A stretch of DNA of 64,000 nucleotides. It comes from Akkermansia massiliensis. GTDB lineage: Bacteria > Verrucomicrobiota > Verrucomicrobiia > Verrucomicrobiales > Akkermansiaceae. How positions within the stretch are numbered: position 1 is the first letter of the stretch; every line of letters begins with the position of its first letter. The notes under the pieces were generated by a model. The model worked only from the letters and a program-made list of their open reading frames with translations. It was not told the origin of the DNA and did no database searches. Where the stretch lies: contig NZ_CP072036.1 of assembly GCF_018847375.1 (NCBI RefSeq), positions 2,985,080 through 3,049,079 of the forward strand. The letters run 5' to 3'. This document shows positions 54,303-63,471 of this stretch, piece by piece. A program made the position numbers and the translations under genes.

Positions 54303-57300
54303 ATGATTAAGTGGATTCTAACCAAGATTGTCGGTACCAAAAACCAGCGTGAAGTGCGCCGTCTGCGCCCCATTGTGGAACAAATCGTCTCCATTGAAGA
54401 ATCATGGAACGGCAAGGGTCAGGATTTCCTGCTTGAAAAAACGAAGGAATGGCAGGGCTATCTTCACCGCTTCCTCCCCATGGAGCTTCCCCCCGTGCGC
54501 ATTGTGGAAGCCGCTCCCAGGGAAGAGCTGGAGGAAATAGCCGCCAAGCTGAACGCACGCTTTGAATCCCTGAAAGACGAATTTGCCGCCCTCCCCACGG
54601 TGGAAGCCACTCCCGCCTCCATTGAAGAGGGGAAGGCCGCCTGGAATAACATCACCCCCCAGTTTGACAAGCTGCGCGAACGCTACCTGAACCAGATCCT
54701 GCCGGAAGCCTTTGCCGCCGTCAAACACGGCGCCCGGCTGCTCTGCGGGGAAGAACGCGATATCTGCGGACAAAGACAACTGTGGGACATGGTCCACTTT
54801 GACGTGCAGCTGCTGGGCGGCATCGCCCTGCACCGCGGCTACATTGCGGAAATGGCCACGGGGGAAGGCAAAACGCTTGTCGCCACCCTTCCCGTATACC
54901 TGAACGCGCTGACCGGCATGGGCGTGCACGTGGTGACCGTGAACGACTACCTGGCGCGCCGCGACTCCGAATGGATGGGGATGCTCTTCCAGTTCCTGGG
55001 GCTGACGGTCGGCTGCATCCAGAGCATGATGCCCTCCCAGCTTCGCCGGGAGCAATACGCCTGCGACATCACTTACGGCACCAACGCCGAATTCGGCTTC
55101 GACTACCTGCGCGACAACGGCATGGCGACCTCCAAATCCGAGCAGGTGCAGCGCGGGCACTACTTCTCCATTGTGGACGAAGTGGACTCCATCCTTATCG
55201 ACGAAGCCCGTACGCCTCTCATCATTTCCGGTCCCGCGGTCGTCACCCGGGAACAGCAGTACGATACCCTGCGCCCCGCCATTGAACGCGTGGTGAAAGC
55301 GCAGACGGACCTTTGCAACGAGCTCATGTCGCAGGCCCTGAAAGCCCAGGAAGAAGGCCGCACGGAAGAAGTGGGCCGCTGCCTGTTCAAGGTGAAGACA
55401 GGCCAGCCCCGCCACCGCGCCTTCCTGCGCGCCATGCAGGATCCCGAGCTGCGCCGCATCGTGGAAAAATATGAACTGACCCTTTACCAGGATACGCGCA
55501 AAAAGGAACTCTACAAGCTGAAGGAGGAAATGTTCTTCACCGTGGATGAAAAGACCCACGACGCCGACCTGATGGAAAAAGGCCGTGAAGTCATCTCCCC
55601 CGGCCACCCGGAGGACTTCGTGCTGCCGGACCTGGGAACCGCCTTTGCGGAAATGGATGAAGACCCCCGCATGACGGAAAAGGACAAGCTACGCCGCAAG
55701 AATGAACTGACCAAGCAGCTTGATGAAACGGGAGCACGCCTGCACACCACCTCCCAGTTGCTGAAAGCCTACTGCATTTACGAAAAAGACGTGGAATACG
55801 TCGTCAAGGAAGGCAAGGTTATCATCATTGACCAGAACACGGGCCGCGAAATGCCGGGGCGCCGCTGGAGCGACGGACTGCACCAGGCCGTGGAAGCCAA
55901 GGAAGGCGTGGAAGTGGAGCGTGAAAACCAGACCTACGCGACCATCACTATCCAGAACTACTTCCGCCTGTACAAAAAACTGGCGGGCATGACCGGCACG
56001 GCGGAAACGGAAGCTGCGGAATTCCATGACATTTACAAGCTGGACGTCCTCCCCATCCCGACCAACCGCCCCTGCATCCGCAAGGACCAGAACGACCTCA
56101 TCTTCAAATCCCGCCGTGAAAAATTCAACGCGGTGATCAACAAAATTCAGGAACTCCATGATAAAGGCCAGCCCATCCTGATTGGCACGGCCAGCGTGGA
56201 CGCCTCTGAAACGCTCTCCCGCATGCTCAAGAGGGCCAAAATCCCCCATGAAGTGCTGAATGCTAAAAACCACCAGCGCGAAGCGGAAATCGTGGCGCTG
56301 GCCGGCAAGCGCGGAGCCGTCACCGTCTCCACCAACATGGCGGGCCGCGGTACGGACATCAAGCTTGGCGAAGGCGTGGCCGACCTCGGCGGCCTCTTCG
56401 TCCTGGGTACGGAACGCCATGAATCCCGCCGCATTGACCGCCAGCTGCGCGGCCGCTGCTCCCGCCAGGGAGACCCCGGCGCCTCCCAGTTCTTCATCTC
56501 CTTTGAAGACGACCTGATGCGCAACTTCGGCGCGGCGGAACGCATGACGAAGATGATGGAACGCCTGGGCGTAGCCGACGGCGAAGCCCTGGAACACAGC
56601 TTCCTGAACAAATCCGTGGAATCCGCCCAAAAACGCGTGGAACAGCGCAACTACATGTGGCGCAAGCACGTGCTGGACTATGACGACGTCATGAACAAGC
56701 AGCGTGAAATCGTTTACGGCTACCGGAATGAAGTGCTTTCCACGGAAAACCCGCGGGAAATGATTTACGACATCCTGGAAGAAGTAATCGCCACCCGCGC
56801 CCATGAATTCCTGGATCCGGACTCGGAAGGCCTGACTCATCCGGACGAACTGCTCGCCTGGATGAACTCCTCCTTCCCACTGGGACTGACAGCGGACGCC
56901 GCCAAGCTGGAAGAACGCCAGATGGATGACACCATCGCCTTCCTCATTGACAAGGTCAAGGCCACTTATGAAGACAAGGCTTCCCGCGAACGTCCGGAAT
57001 ACCTGGACCACATGGAACGCCAGATCATCCTGGGGGCTATTGACAAAATGTGGCAGGAGCACCTGTACAACATGGACTCTCTGCGGGAAGGCGTTCGCCT
57101 CCGCGCCCAGGGCCAGAAGGATCCCCTGGTGGAATACAAGTCTGAAGCCTACGACCTGTTCGTTACCCTGATGGAAAGCATCAAGGGGGAAGCCATTGGC
57201 AACCTCTTCAAGAGCACCACCAACCTGGATGCGTTTGAAGACTTCCTGGCCAGCCTGCCCCAGTTTGATTCTTCCGATGAAAATCAGGAAGACGGCGCCA

Positions 57301-57656
57301 ACCTGCCGGAAATAGGTTTTGACGGCATGCCCAGCGACCTGCTCTCCGCCCTGCGGGAACAAGTCTCCCGTGCACGGGAACACCAGTCCGCACAACAGCC
57401 GGAACAGGAAGAAGCTCCAGCCGTCATTTCCGACGCCACCACCATTGGGGAAGGCTACCAGCCCGCTGTGGCGGAACCCAAGCTGGTCATGCCCAGGCGC
57501 AAGGTCAGCGTCGTGCTCCGCAAGGAGGGAGCCGCCCAGGCGCCGGCGGAAACGCCTGCCGCCGGTGAGGAAGAAGAAATCGCCGTCACTCTTGACTCCC
57601 AGGACTTCGCGGAAACCATGGACAACCGGGATTCCGCCGATACCCGCACGTTCTAA
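54303..57656 (+). CDS. secA: Preprotein translocase ATPase
   Basis: An 1117-residue SecA, about 215 longer than E. coli SecA. Walker A is in EMATGEGKTLVATLP, Walker B and the SecA signature in DEVDSILIDEARTPLIISGP, and nucleotide-binding domain 2 in GTDIKLGEGVADLGGLFV. The extra length comes from an N-terminal insert (around residues 45-115) and a helical insert in the first motor domain (around 320-490), as is known in Bacteroidetes/PVC SecA. The C-terminal tail is long, acidic and Pro-rich and lacks the CxCx8CH zinc motif. It drives export through SecYEG, which the many signal-peptide proteins in this window need. argA follows after 75 bp. Confidence 0.97.
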   Translation: MIKWILTKIVGTKNQREVRRLRPIVEQIVSIEESWNGKGQDFLLEKTKEWQGYLHRFLPMELPPVRIVEAAPREELEEIAAKLNARFESLKDEFAALPTVEATPASIEEGKAAWNNITPQFDKLRERYLNQILPEAFAAVKHGARLLCGEERDICGQRQLWDMVHFDVQLLGGIALHRGYIAEMATGEGKTLVATLPVYLNALTGMGVHVVTVNDYLARRDSEWMGMLFQFLGLTVGCIQSMMPSQLRREQYACDITYGTNAEFGFDYLRDNGMATSKSEQVQRGHYFSIVDEVDSILIDEARTPLIISGPAVVTREQQYDTLRPAIERVVKAQTDLCNELMSQALKAQEEGRTEEVGRCLFKVKTGQPRHRAFLRAMQDPELRRIVEKYELTLYQDTRKKELYKLKEEMFFTVDEKTHDADLMEKGREVISPGHPEDFVLPDLGTAFAEMDEDPRMTEKDKLRRKNELTKQLDETGARLHTTSQLLKAYCIYEKDVEYVVKEGKVIIIDQNTGREMPGRRWSDGLHQAVEAKEGVEVERENQTYATITIQNYFRLYKKLAGMTGTAETEAAEFHDIYKLDVLPIPTNRPCIRKDQNDLIFKSRREKFNAVINKIQELHDKGQPILIGTASVDASETLSRMLKRAKIPHEVLNAKNHQREAEIVALAGKRGAVTVSTNMAGRGTDIKLGEGVADLGGLFVLGTERHESRRIDRQLRGRCSRQGDPGASQFFISFEDDLMRNFGAAERMTKMMERLGVADGEALEHSFLNKSVESAQKRVEQRNYMWRKHVLDYDDVMNKQREIVYGYRNEVLSTENPREMIYDILEEVIATRAHEFLDPDSEGLTHPDELLAWMNSSFPLGLTADAAKLEERQMDDTIAFLIDKVKATYEDKASRERPEYLDHMERQIILGAIDKMWQEHLYNMDSLREGVRLRAQGQKDPLVEYKSEAYDLFVTLMESIKGEAIGNLFKSTTNLDAFEDFLASLPQFDSSDENQEDGANLPEIGFDGMPSDLLSALREQVSRAREHQSAQQPEQEEAPAVISDATTIGEGYQPAVAEPKLVMPRRKVSVVLRKEGAAQAPAETPAAGEEEEIAVTLDSQDFAETMDNRDSADTRTF

Positions 57657-57731
57657 AACACTACGCATCACTTACAGGACGGAGGAAACGGGTACAGCCG
57701 TTCCCTCCGTCTTCAAGCTTCCGGGCCGCCC

Positions 57732-58832
57732 TTGACCACGCTCCCTCCCAACAAATCCACCAACGTCCGTTCCGTGCTGGAGTACGTCCCGTACTTCAGG
57801 GACAAAATCTTTGCCGTGCATGTGGAACGCCCCCTGGTGGATTCCGAAGAGCTGGTGGACGCATTGCTGGACCTGGACGCTCTTCAGGAAATAGGCGTCA
57901 GGCCAGTGCTGATAGTGGAAGGAACGGACGCCTCCGCGCTGTACGAACACACGCGCGTTTGTGAAATGCGCTCCGCCCTGGTGGAAGTGCCGTTGAAAGG
58001 CGGTCAGCTTGTCCGGGAAAGAGTCCGGGAAATCCTGGGGAGGCATCAGATCCCTGTGGTGGCCTCCGGCCGTTCCGGCTCCTTTGACCCGGAATCCGTC
58101 CGTATGGCATTCAGCCTGGGGGCCTCCAAGTACATCGCCCTGCTCAACGACCATAAGGTTCCCTCCCGTGACGGACGCCCCATTGCCGCCATTCTGGAAT
58201 CGGAAGTGGCGGGATTGGAAGGAGAAATAACCCACCGGGAACTACTGGACCAGGCGGCTGAGGCCTGCCGGACGGGAATCCCCCGGGTACACCTGCTGGA
58301 CGGAAAAATGCGAGGCGTACTGGTGGAGGAACTCTTCTCGGAAGAAGGCGTAGGCACCATGGTCCACACGGACTCCTACCGGGAAATACGCCCCTTAAAG
58401 GAGGAGGACATTCCGGAGCTCCTCTCCATGATCGCCCGCTCCGTGGTGGATTCCAAGCTGGTCAACCGGAACTATGAAGACATCGCCGCCAGAATGGATG
58501 ACTACTACGTGCTGACCCTGGACGACAGCATCGTGGGCTGCGTTGCCGTCTATCCCTACCCGAAACACCGCAGCGCGGAACTGGGCTGCCTGTACATCAA
58601 GCACCGCCATGAAGGCCGCGGCTATGGCCGGACGCTATGCGAATTCGCCAGAAGAAAAGCGGAGGAAATGGGCATGGAATTCATCTTCGCCCTTTCCCAG
58701 AGCGCCGTTCACTACTTCCGGGACCGCATGCACTACGCGGAATTCTCCCGTGACTGCCTCCCTCCGGAACGCCTGCGCGCCCTGGAACTCAGCGGACGCA
58801 AATCCGGAGTCTTCGGCCTCAGGCTGAAATAA
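57732..58832 (+). CDS. argA: N-acetylglutamate synthase (kinase-fold plus GNAT)
   Basis: A 366-residue protein of ArgA architecture, first enzyme of arginine synthesis. Residues about 1-215 have the amino-acid-kinase fold but without intact kinase motifs (VERPLVDSEE and LIVEGTDASA in place of GG and HGGG), as expected for the regulatory half of NAGS. Residues about 220-366 are the GNAT domain: acetyl-CoA loop KHRHEGRGYGRTLCEFAR, ALSQSAVHYFRDRMHY, and the ArgA-type end LRALELSGRKSGVFGLRL. The start is a TTG at 57732; no ATG exists before residue 80. It is 75 bp after secA. Confidence 0.9.
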   Translation: MTTLPPNKSTNVRSVLEYVPYFRDKIFAVHVERPLVDSEELVDALLDLDALQEIGVRPVLIVEGTDASALYEHTRVCEMRSALVEVPLKGGQLVRERVREILGRHQIPVVASGRSGSFDPESVRMAFSLGASKYIALLNDHKVPSRDGRPIAAILESEVAGLEGEITHRELLDQAAEACRTGIPRVHLLDGKMRGVLVEELFSEEGVGTMVHTDSYREIRPLKEEDIPELLSMIARSVVDSKLVNRNYEDIAARMDDYYVLTLDDSIVGCVAVYPYPKHRSAELGCLYIKHRHEGRGYGRTLCEFARRKAEEMGMEFIFALSQSAVHYFRDRMHYAEFSRDCLPPERLRALELSGRKSGVFGLRLK

Positions 58833-59324
58833 TAAAATAGATAGTCCAACCGGGCTCTCTTGTTATCTCCCATACTCAGGTTTTGAGCCACCTTTCTCCG
58901 GAATACGAGTATGATGGAAGATCAACTTCCCCTTCTGACGCACTCAAGGAGGAATGGAGAGGCTTGTCTTGCGTGAGGAAGATTGGGGTATGTTCTGAGG
59001 CGATTTCGTCTCCGTAAAAGCATTTTGAGGAAAGAAAATTCCCTTTATTCTCCCCCGAGCTTTTCAGGCGTTCCTCGTTGAAAGCACGCAGGTATTCTTG
59101 TGCCCGGGAATGCCCATGCTCAAACCTCCTCCACGGGGTTAATGCTGAAAACTCTCTTTGAGGCTGCAAGCATCATCGTTTAATTCCTTATTGTAGAAAT
59201 GGTTTTACAGGAAGACGCGTTTTGTTAGATAAAAACAGGATGGTGGAACGCATGTCTTGCAGTGAGCCATGAGGCATGTTTTCCTCCATAACGCTGACCT
59301 TGAGCCTGTCACAGCAATACTATC
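58833..59324. other. 490-bp interval, no confident gene
   Basis: One minus-strand frame (58876-59169, with only a TTG start) reads WRRFEHGHSRAQEYLRAFNE and could be a gene remnant, but no family or Shine-Dalgarno supports it. Otherwise nothing is recognised. The serpin promoter should lie in the last 100 bp. Confidence 0.4.
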
Positions 59325-60488
59325 ATGATGAAAGTCCTATCCCTCATCCTCGCTTCCATTGCCCTCGCCAGTTATCCATCGTCATCTGCCATTGAAGAGC
59401 CCTCCACACCTGCACCCCTCCTGCAAGTATCCCTCTCCTCAAAGCACGGAGATGTCTTTGCCTTTGACCTCTTCCGCGAAATGGCAAGCACGCAGCAGGG
59501 CAACGTCACCTTGTCCCCCGCTTCGCTGGAACGCCTCTTGCTCCTGCTGCGCGAAGGTGCCGCAGGAGACACGCACTCCTCCCTGGATAAGCTTCTTTTA
59601 GGAAAACAAGGAGTTCCCAGTGCCATTCAGGTGCAGTCTGCCGATGCGCTCTTTGTTGATCAAGGGTTCTCCCTCAAGCCAGTCTCTGTTCCCGTCCACC
59701 ACGTTTCCTTTGCTCAATCGCCGGGCCAAGCGGTAAAGGCCATTAACGACTGGGCAAGCAAGAAAACGCATGGAATGATTCCGGGCATTGTTACAGATAA
59801 GAGCATCACGACCAATACACGCCTCGTAGCACTCAACGCCATCTATCTGCGCGAAAAGTGGCTCTGTCCCTTTGAACCCAACGTAACACAAAAAGCACCC
59901 TTCCACTGTGCTGATGGTACGACCTGCACCGTACCGATGATGCTCCAGCAAACCGAATTTCGCTATGCCGAGGGTGAAGATTGGCAAGCGGTCGCTTTCG
60001 GCTACGATGCGCAGGGACGCAAGGGGGAAGCGGGGTTCTTCATCGGCATCCTGCCCAAGGCCTCCGCCCATGATTTTACCCAAACGCTCACGGTGCAGAA
60101 GTACAATGCCATTCGACAGGCCCTCGCCCAAGCCAAACACCAAAAAGTGCTCGTCTTCCTGCCCAAGATGGATCTCGACAGCGGCATTGTGTCCCTGAAG
60201 GCTCCACTCAAAAAACTGGGGCTGTCAACGATGTTTTCTGACCGGGCCGATTTCAGACGATTTTCAGACAAGCCGCTTATGGTGAGCGCTGTTGTACAAC
60301 GCTGCCGCGTCATCACGAACGAAAAGGAAACCATCGCAGCAGCAGTAACCAGTGCTATTGTAGAGGAGCGCTGTATACCCCTGGAAGAAATCAAGGAAAT
60401 TCACTTCGACCGACCCTTTATCTGGCTGATTGGAGACCTTAATACGCCCGCTCCGCCCTACTTCATCGGGCTGAACGGGAAACCATGA
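59325..60488 (+). CDS. Exported serpin-family protease inhibitor
   Basis: A 387-residue serpin. MMKVLSLILASIALASYPSSS is a signal peptide, so the protein acts outside the cytoplasm. Family blocks are clear: INDWASKKTHGMIPGIV, LVALNAIYLREKWLCPF, PFHCADGTTCTVPMM, VFLPKMDLDSGIVSL and FDRPFIWLIGDLN. The reactive-centre loop follows the hinge NEKETIAAAVTSAIVEERC; the scissile bond lies somewhere in VEERCIPLEEI and an Arg or Cys could be P1. Serpins trap serine or cysteine proteases irreversibly. In a gut organism the targets could be host or competitor proteases. It stands alone; gene debris follows. Confidence 0.92.
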   Translation: MMKVLSLILASIALASYPSSSAIEEPSTPAPLLQVSLSSKHGDVFAFDLFREMASTQQGNVTLSPASLERLLLLLREGAAGDTHSSLDKLLLGKQGVPSAIQVQSADALFVDQGFSLKPVSVPVHHVSFAQSPGQAVKAINDWASKKTHGMIPGIVTDKSITTNTRLVALNAIYLREKWLCPFEPNVTQKAPFHCADGTTCTVPMMLQQTEFRYAEGEDWQAVAFGYDAQGRKGEAGFFIGILPKASAHDFTQTLTVQKYNAIRQALAQAKHQKVLVFLPKMDLDSGIVSLKAPLKKLGLSTMFSDRADFRRFSDKPLMVSAVVQRCRVITNEKETIAAAVTSAIVEERCIPLEEIKEIHFDRPFIWLIGDLNTPAPPYFIGLNGKP

Positions 60489-60880
60489 CTCTTAATCTTC
60501 ATCAAACACCTCATCATGAACAGCCCCTACCTTATCCTCACAGCTCTCGCCCTCACAAGATTGGGATTCCCTGAGAACGCACCGCAAGAAATGTTACCCT
60601 GTACCCAGGCTATTCCGAATTTGCATGAACAAAGCGCACGTCTGTCCGGACATCATGGCGATGGTTCAGAAGAGCATGGCTTGGGCACCGCTCCTCCACC
60701 CACAGGTCAGACATGCCCTCAATAAGGAAAATCGCCGTATACCCCAGTATGCACACGCATTCGCAATCTTTTCGAAGCAGTAAAGAAACACCCCTGCTCC
60801 GCGGTCAAGGTTATCATAGAGAAAGAAGCCGATGTTAATGCAAAGGATTCAGATGGCAGTACAACGTTGATGTGGAATGC
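60489..60880 (+). pseudogene. Ankyrin-repeat protein remnant
   Basis: Coding-like fragments occur in three frames: MNSPYLILTALALTRLG (signal-like) at 60516, MNKAHVCPDIMAMVQKSMAW further on, and then NLFEAVKKHPCSAVKV followed by EKEADVNAKDSDGSTTLMW from about 60755. The last is a clear ankyrin repeat. Stops and shifts separate the parts, so it is a broken exported ankyrin protein. The ankyrin match ends where an argA-like fragment begins. Confidence 0.6.
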
Positions 60881-60936
60881 CTATACATTCAGTACCGCCA
60901 TGAAGGCCGGGGCTATGGACAAACTTTGTGCGAATA
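60881..60936 (+). pseudogene. Diverged fragment of an argA GNAT domain
   Basis: Read as YIQYRHEGRGYGQTLCE followed by TAA, this 56-bp stretch matches the acetyl-CoA loop of the argA gene at 58594-58648 (YIKHRHEGRGYGRTLCE). I count about 12 mismatches in 54 aligned bases, most of them synonymous. It is therefore a diverged homologous piece and not a recent local copy. Confidence 0.7.
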
Positions 60937-60948
60937 ACATAAGTTAAA

Positions 60949-61893
60949 TTAAATAGGTTGTTTATATATAATAGCTCTATTTATTTTTTCATCAAGAATC
61001 GGAATAAAATTCCCATCTCTTTGTATGCATTTAAATATTTCTTCTAAAGAAAAAAGAACAAAAACTTTTGTTCCTAATGCATTCTTACAATCAGCAATAG
61101 CAGCAGGAGAATAAGAAGAATACGAAATAAATATTCCACCTTCACATCCCCCTCTATTGTAACCACGAACTAAATGAGAAGCTATTTTTTCTCTACCTAA
61201 GGTTTCACTCTCCCACTTCGCTTCTACAAGATATACTTTTCCTTTATATTCAATAACACCATCTATTTGTTCAATGATTCCTTGTTGTTCGTCTCCTTTG
61301 ATAGTAATTGCCTCAGAAAGAAGAATATCATTATATTCAAAAAAACTATTCAGAACACTTTCTAATTCTTTTCCTCTTTTCCATGGATTTTTTTCAAGAA
61401 AAAGAGCCTTAAATTTTTGTTGAATCTTTTGCAACTCTTTTGATTTCTTCTTCTTTTCTTCTATTTTTCGCTGTTCTTCACGTAATCTTGCTTCACGTTC
61501 TCGCTCCCTTTCAATATTTATGCGAGTAAAAGAGTCCTTGCGATTAATCAAGTCCCGTATACGTGCGACCAGCCCATAAGCCGCCTGCTGATCACTTTCC
61601 CAACAAACTGAAAAATCATCAAATTCCGTAATTCTTTTTAAAATTTCACGGCGTTCCCTCAAACATGCCTCTCCGGCTTTGTTCAGCATCTCAACAACCT
61701 CACGTGCAACATGATATTTATTAAAACTATCTTTATCTATAATCAACTGACTTTGATAAATTTCTAAAAATCGAGAAGGCACACCTGCTCCTCGAAAAAA
61801 AGTCAATAAATCTTTTTTGCTTTTGCAAAGTTTCGGTATAACTTCAATGACGAGTGCATTCAACTCTGGTGGGTAATGATAAATGATTTCCAT
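60949..61893 (-). CDS. Mrr-like restriction endonuclease-fold protein
   Basis: A 314-residue AT-rich gene. The N-terminal 120 residues are helical with the motif LLTFFRGAGVPSRFLE and have no function I can name. Residues about 130-170 are a charged coiled coil (EREREREARLREEQRKIEEK). The C-terminal third is a PD-(D/E)xK nuclease of the Mrr_cat type: QIDGVIEYKGKVYLVEAKWE supplies the D...ExK catalytic residues, followed by the conserved GIFISYSSYSPAA strand. No methylase, specificity subunit or helicase is nearby, so it would be a solitary, possibly modification-dependent or abortive-infection nuclease. Composition differs from the chromosome and suggests transfer. Confidence 0.8.
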   Translation of the reverse strand: MEIIYHYPPELNALVIEVIPKLCKSKKDLLTFFRGAGVPSRFLEIYQSQLIIDKDSFNKYHVAREVVEMLNKAGEACLRERREILKRITEFDDFSVCWESDQQAAYGLVARIRDLINRKDSFTRINIEREREREARLREEQRKIEEKKKKSKELQKIQQKFKALFLEKNPWKRGKELESVLNSFFEYNDILLSEAITIKGDEQQGIIEQIDGVIEYKGKVYLVEAKWESETLGREKIASHLVRGYNRGGCEGGIFISYSSYSPAAIADCKNALGTKVFVLFSLEEIFKCIQRDGNFIPILDEKINRAIIYKQPI

Positions 61894-62584
61894 ATAACAA
61901 TTGAATTATATTTTCATTAGTTAAAAATTTTATCTATTATTGAATAATGAACCGATGTTACTATTTATAGCTCTTAAGTACCCAATAGCAGGGCCTTATC
62001 TTCCTGTGCTAGTAGATAAATGTAATACTTAGAAGCCGAAATTTGTTTATTCTCTTTTAGCATACTCCCTTTCATTACAGTCTTGTCGTTGTCGGAACAT
62101 AGCATTCATCCTACTGTAGGATAGTCTCCTTCCTGACTCTAGAACTTTTCATTCCCAGTTCTTCGCCCGATCACCGAGTAAGTGGAAATCATCGCAACAT
62201 TGACTGCGGTAATGACTTGAGTACGTCGGAAAGAATTAAATGGAGAATATCATCAACCAGAGGATGGGAAAGCAGTTCTCGTGCCATAAAGACAGATACA
62301 TAATCGCATATAATTCTCCGGCAAGTTTTATTCAAAAAAGCAAAATATCCATCTAATACAGTATTATCATTTTCTATGTCTCATCCCGCCTTTTCTTACA
62401 ATTTCGCCATCCTCATAACAACCCCTTTTTAGAAGTCCTTGCAGCCAGTACTGGCTCCCCTCCAAAGCTTTAGAGTTCTGGTGGAATGTGGAGGGTTTAA
62501 TCGATGAAATATCTCTTCAAAATCACCTTTCCCACTAATCTTGGTGTTTGTCTAAACATATGCAAGTATATTTTCCAAATTAAT
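61894..62584. other. 690-bp interval without a gene
   Basis: AT-rich sequence with no convincing frame. A short palindrome ATCCTACTGTAGGAT lies near 62109. Probably the flank of the transferred nuclease gene. Confidence 0.5.
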
Positions 62585-62616
62585 AAACCCCTTAAATCTA
62601 ATGATTTAAGGGGTTT
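62585..62616 (-). terminator. Terminator-like hairpin after the tRNA
   Basis: A perfect 13-bp stem AAACCCCTTAAAT / ATTTAAGGGGTTT with a six-base loop, eight bases beyond the tRNA 3' end on the minus strand. The T-run is short (TTTATTAATTT), so it may also act in processing. Confidence 0.75.
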
Positions 62617-62623
62617 ATGAAAA

Positions 62624-62698
<75 letters not shown>

Positions 62699-62913
62699 GT
62701 TAAGTGGTTGGTGCTGGAAAGCGGGGAGATATTTAGCCCGGATCGGAAAGAATGTCCAGATTTTTTTATGGGTCCGGAGCATTTTATGACGGCAGCCCGC
62801 TTTTCCATCCAGAAAAATCATTGATGATGAATCGTTCTTTCTCCCCAATCGTTTCATACGGCCTGCGGCCAAAGCCGCTCCATGCGTCCGGACGTTTACG
62901 GCGCAGGGCGTCC

Positions 62914-63471
62914 TTATTCCTCCAGTCCCACGCCATTTACAGAGCGGGACAGGAAATAGAGGCCCATGAAGATTTTCGGGTCTACCACTTTTCCCTGCCC
63001 TGTCTGGTCCATCAGCCAGCCATGCACCAGCGGAAGAGGAATGCGGTGCACGGTGATGTTTTCATGAGCCACCCCGCCGCCTTCCGATATTTGGTGCAGC
63101 CCTTCCGCCAGGTAGAAGGATACCATTTCCGTGGTCAATCCGGGGGAGGAAGGCCCCGTGAACAGATACGTCCAGGCATCCGCCCGGTACCCCGTTTCTT
63201 CTTCCAGCTCACGCCGGGCGGATTGCAATGTGCTTTCCTCCCCTTCATCTCCGGAGATGCCCGCAGGCAGTCCGATGGTCAGGGCATGCAGGGGAACCCG
63301 GTATTCCTCCACCAGCAGCAATTCGCCGTCCTCCGTCACGGCCACGATCATGACGGCTCCATTGGCATTGACCCGGCGCACGTATTCCCACCTTCCTGCT
63401 TTCAAGAGCTCCAAAAATTTGCCCCGGCAGAGGGAATAACATGTTTCCCCGGATTGTCCCATCTGTTCCAT
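62914..63471 (-). CDS. NUDIX hydrolase, ADP-ribose-pyrophosphatase-like
   Basis: A 185-residue hydrolase. The Nudix box GISGDEGEESTLQSARRELE continuing EETGYRAD fits G-x5-E-x7-R-E-x-x-E-E-x-G-x with all catalytic residues. The substrate-binding N-terminal part (VRRVNANGAVMIVAVTEDGE, VEEYRVPLHALTIGLPAG) resembles ADP-sugar pyrophosphatases (NudF). The start MEQMGQSGETCYSLC is chosen because the longer frame begins with an unrelated basic leader. Substrate not certain. It stands 215 bp from the tRNA; that gap holds nothing clear. Confidence 0.87.
   Translation of the reverse strand: MEQMGQSGETCYSLCRGKFLELLKAGRWEYVRRVNANGAVMIVAVTEDGELLLVEEYRVPLHALTIGLPAGISGDEGEESTLQSARRELEEETGYRADAWTYLFTGPSSPGLTTEMVSFYLAEGLHQISEGGGVAHENITVHRIPLPLVHGWLMDQTGQGKVVDPKIFMGLYFLSRSVNGVGLEE

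Noticed and set aside
58876..59169. Minus-strand frame of 97 codons
   Set aside because: It has only a TTG start, no Shine-Dalgarno and no recognised family; it may be a remnant but is not supported as a gene.
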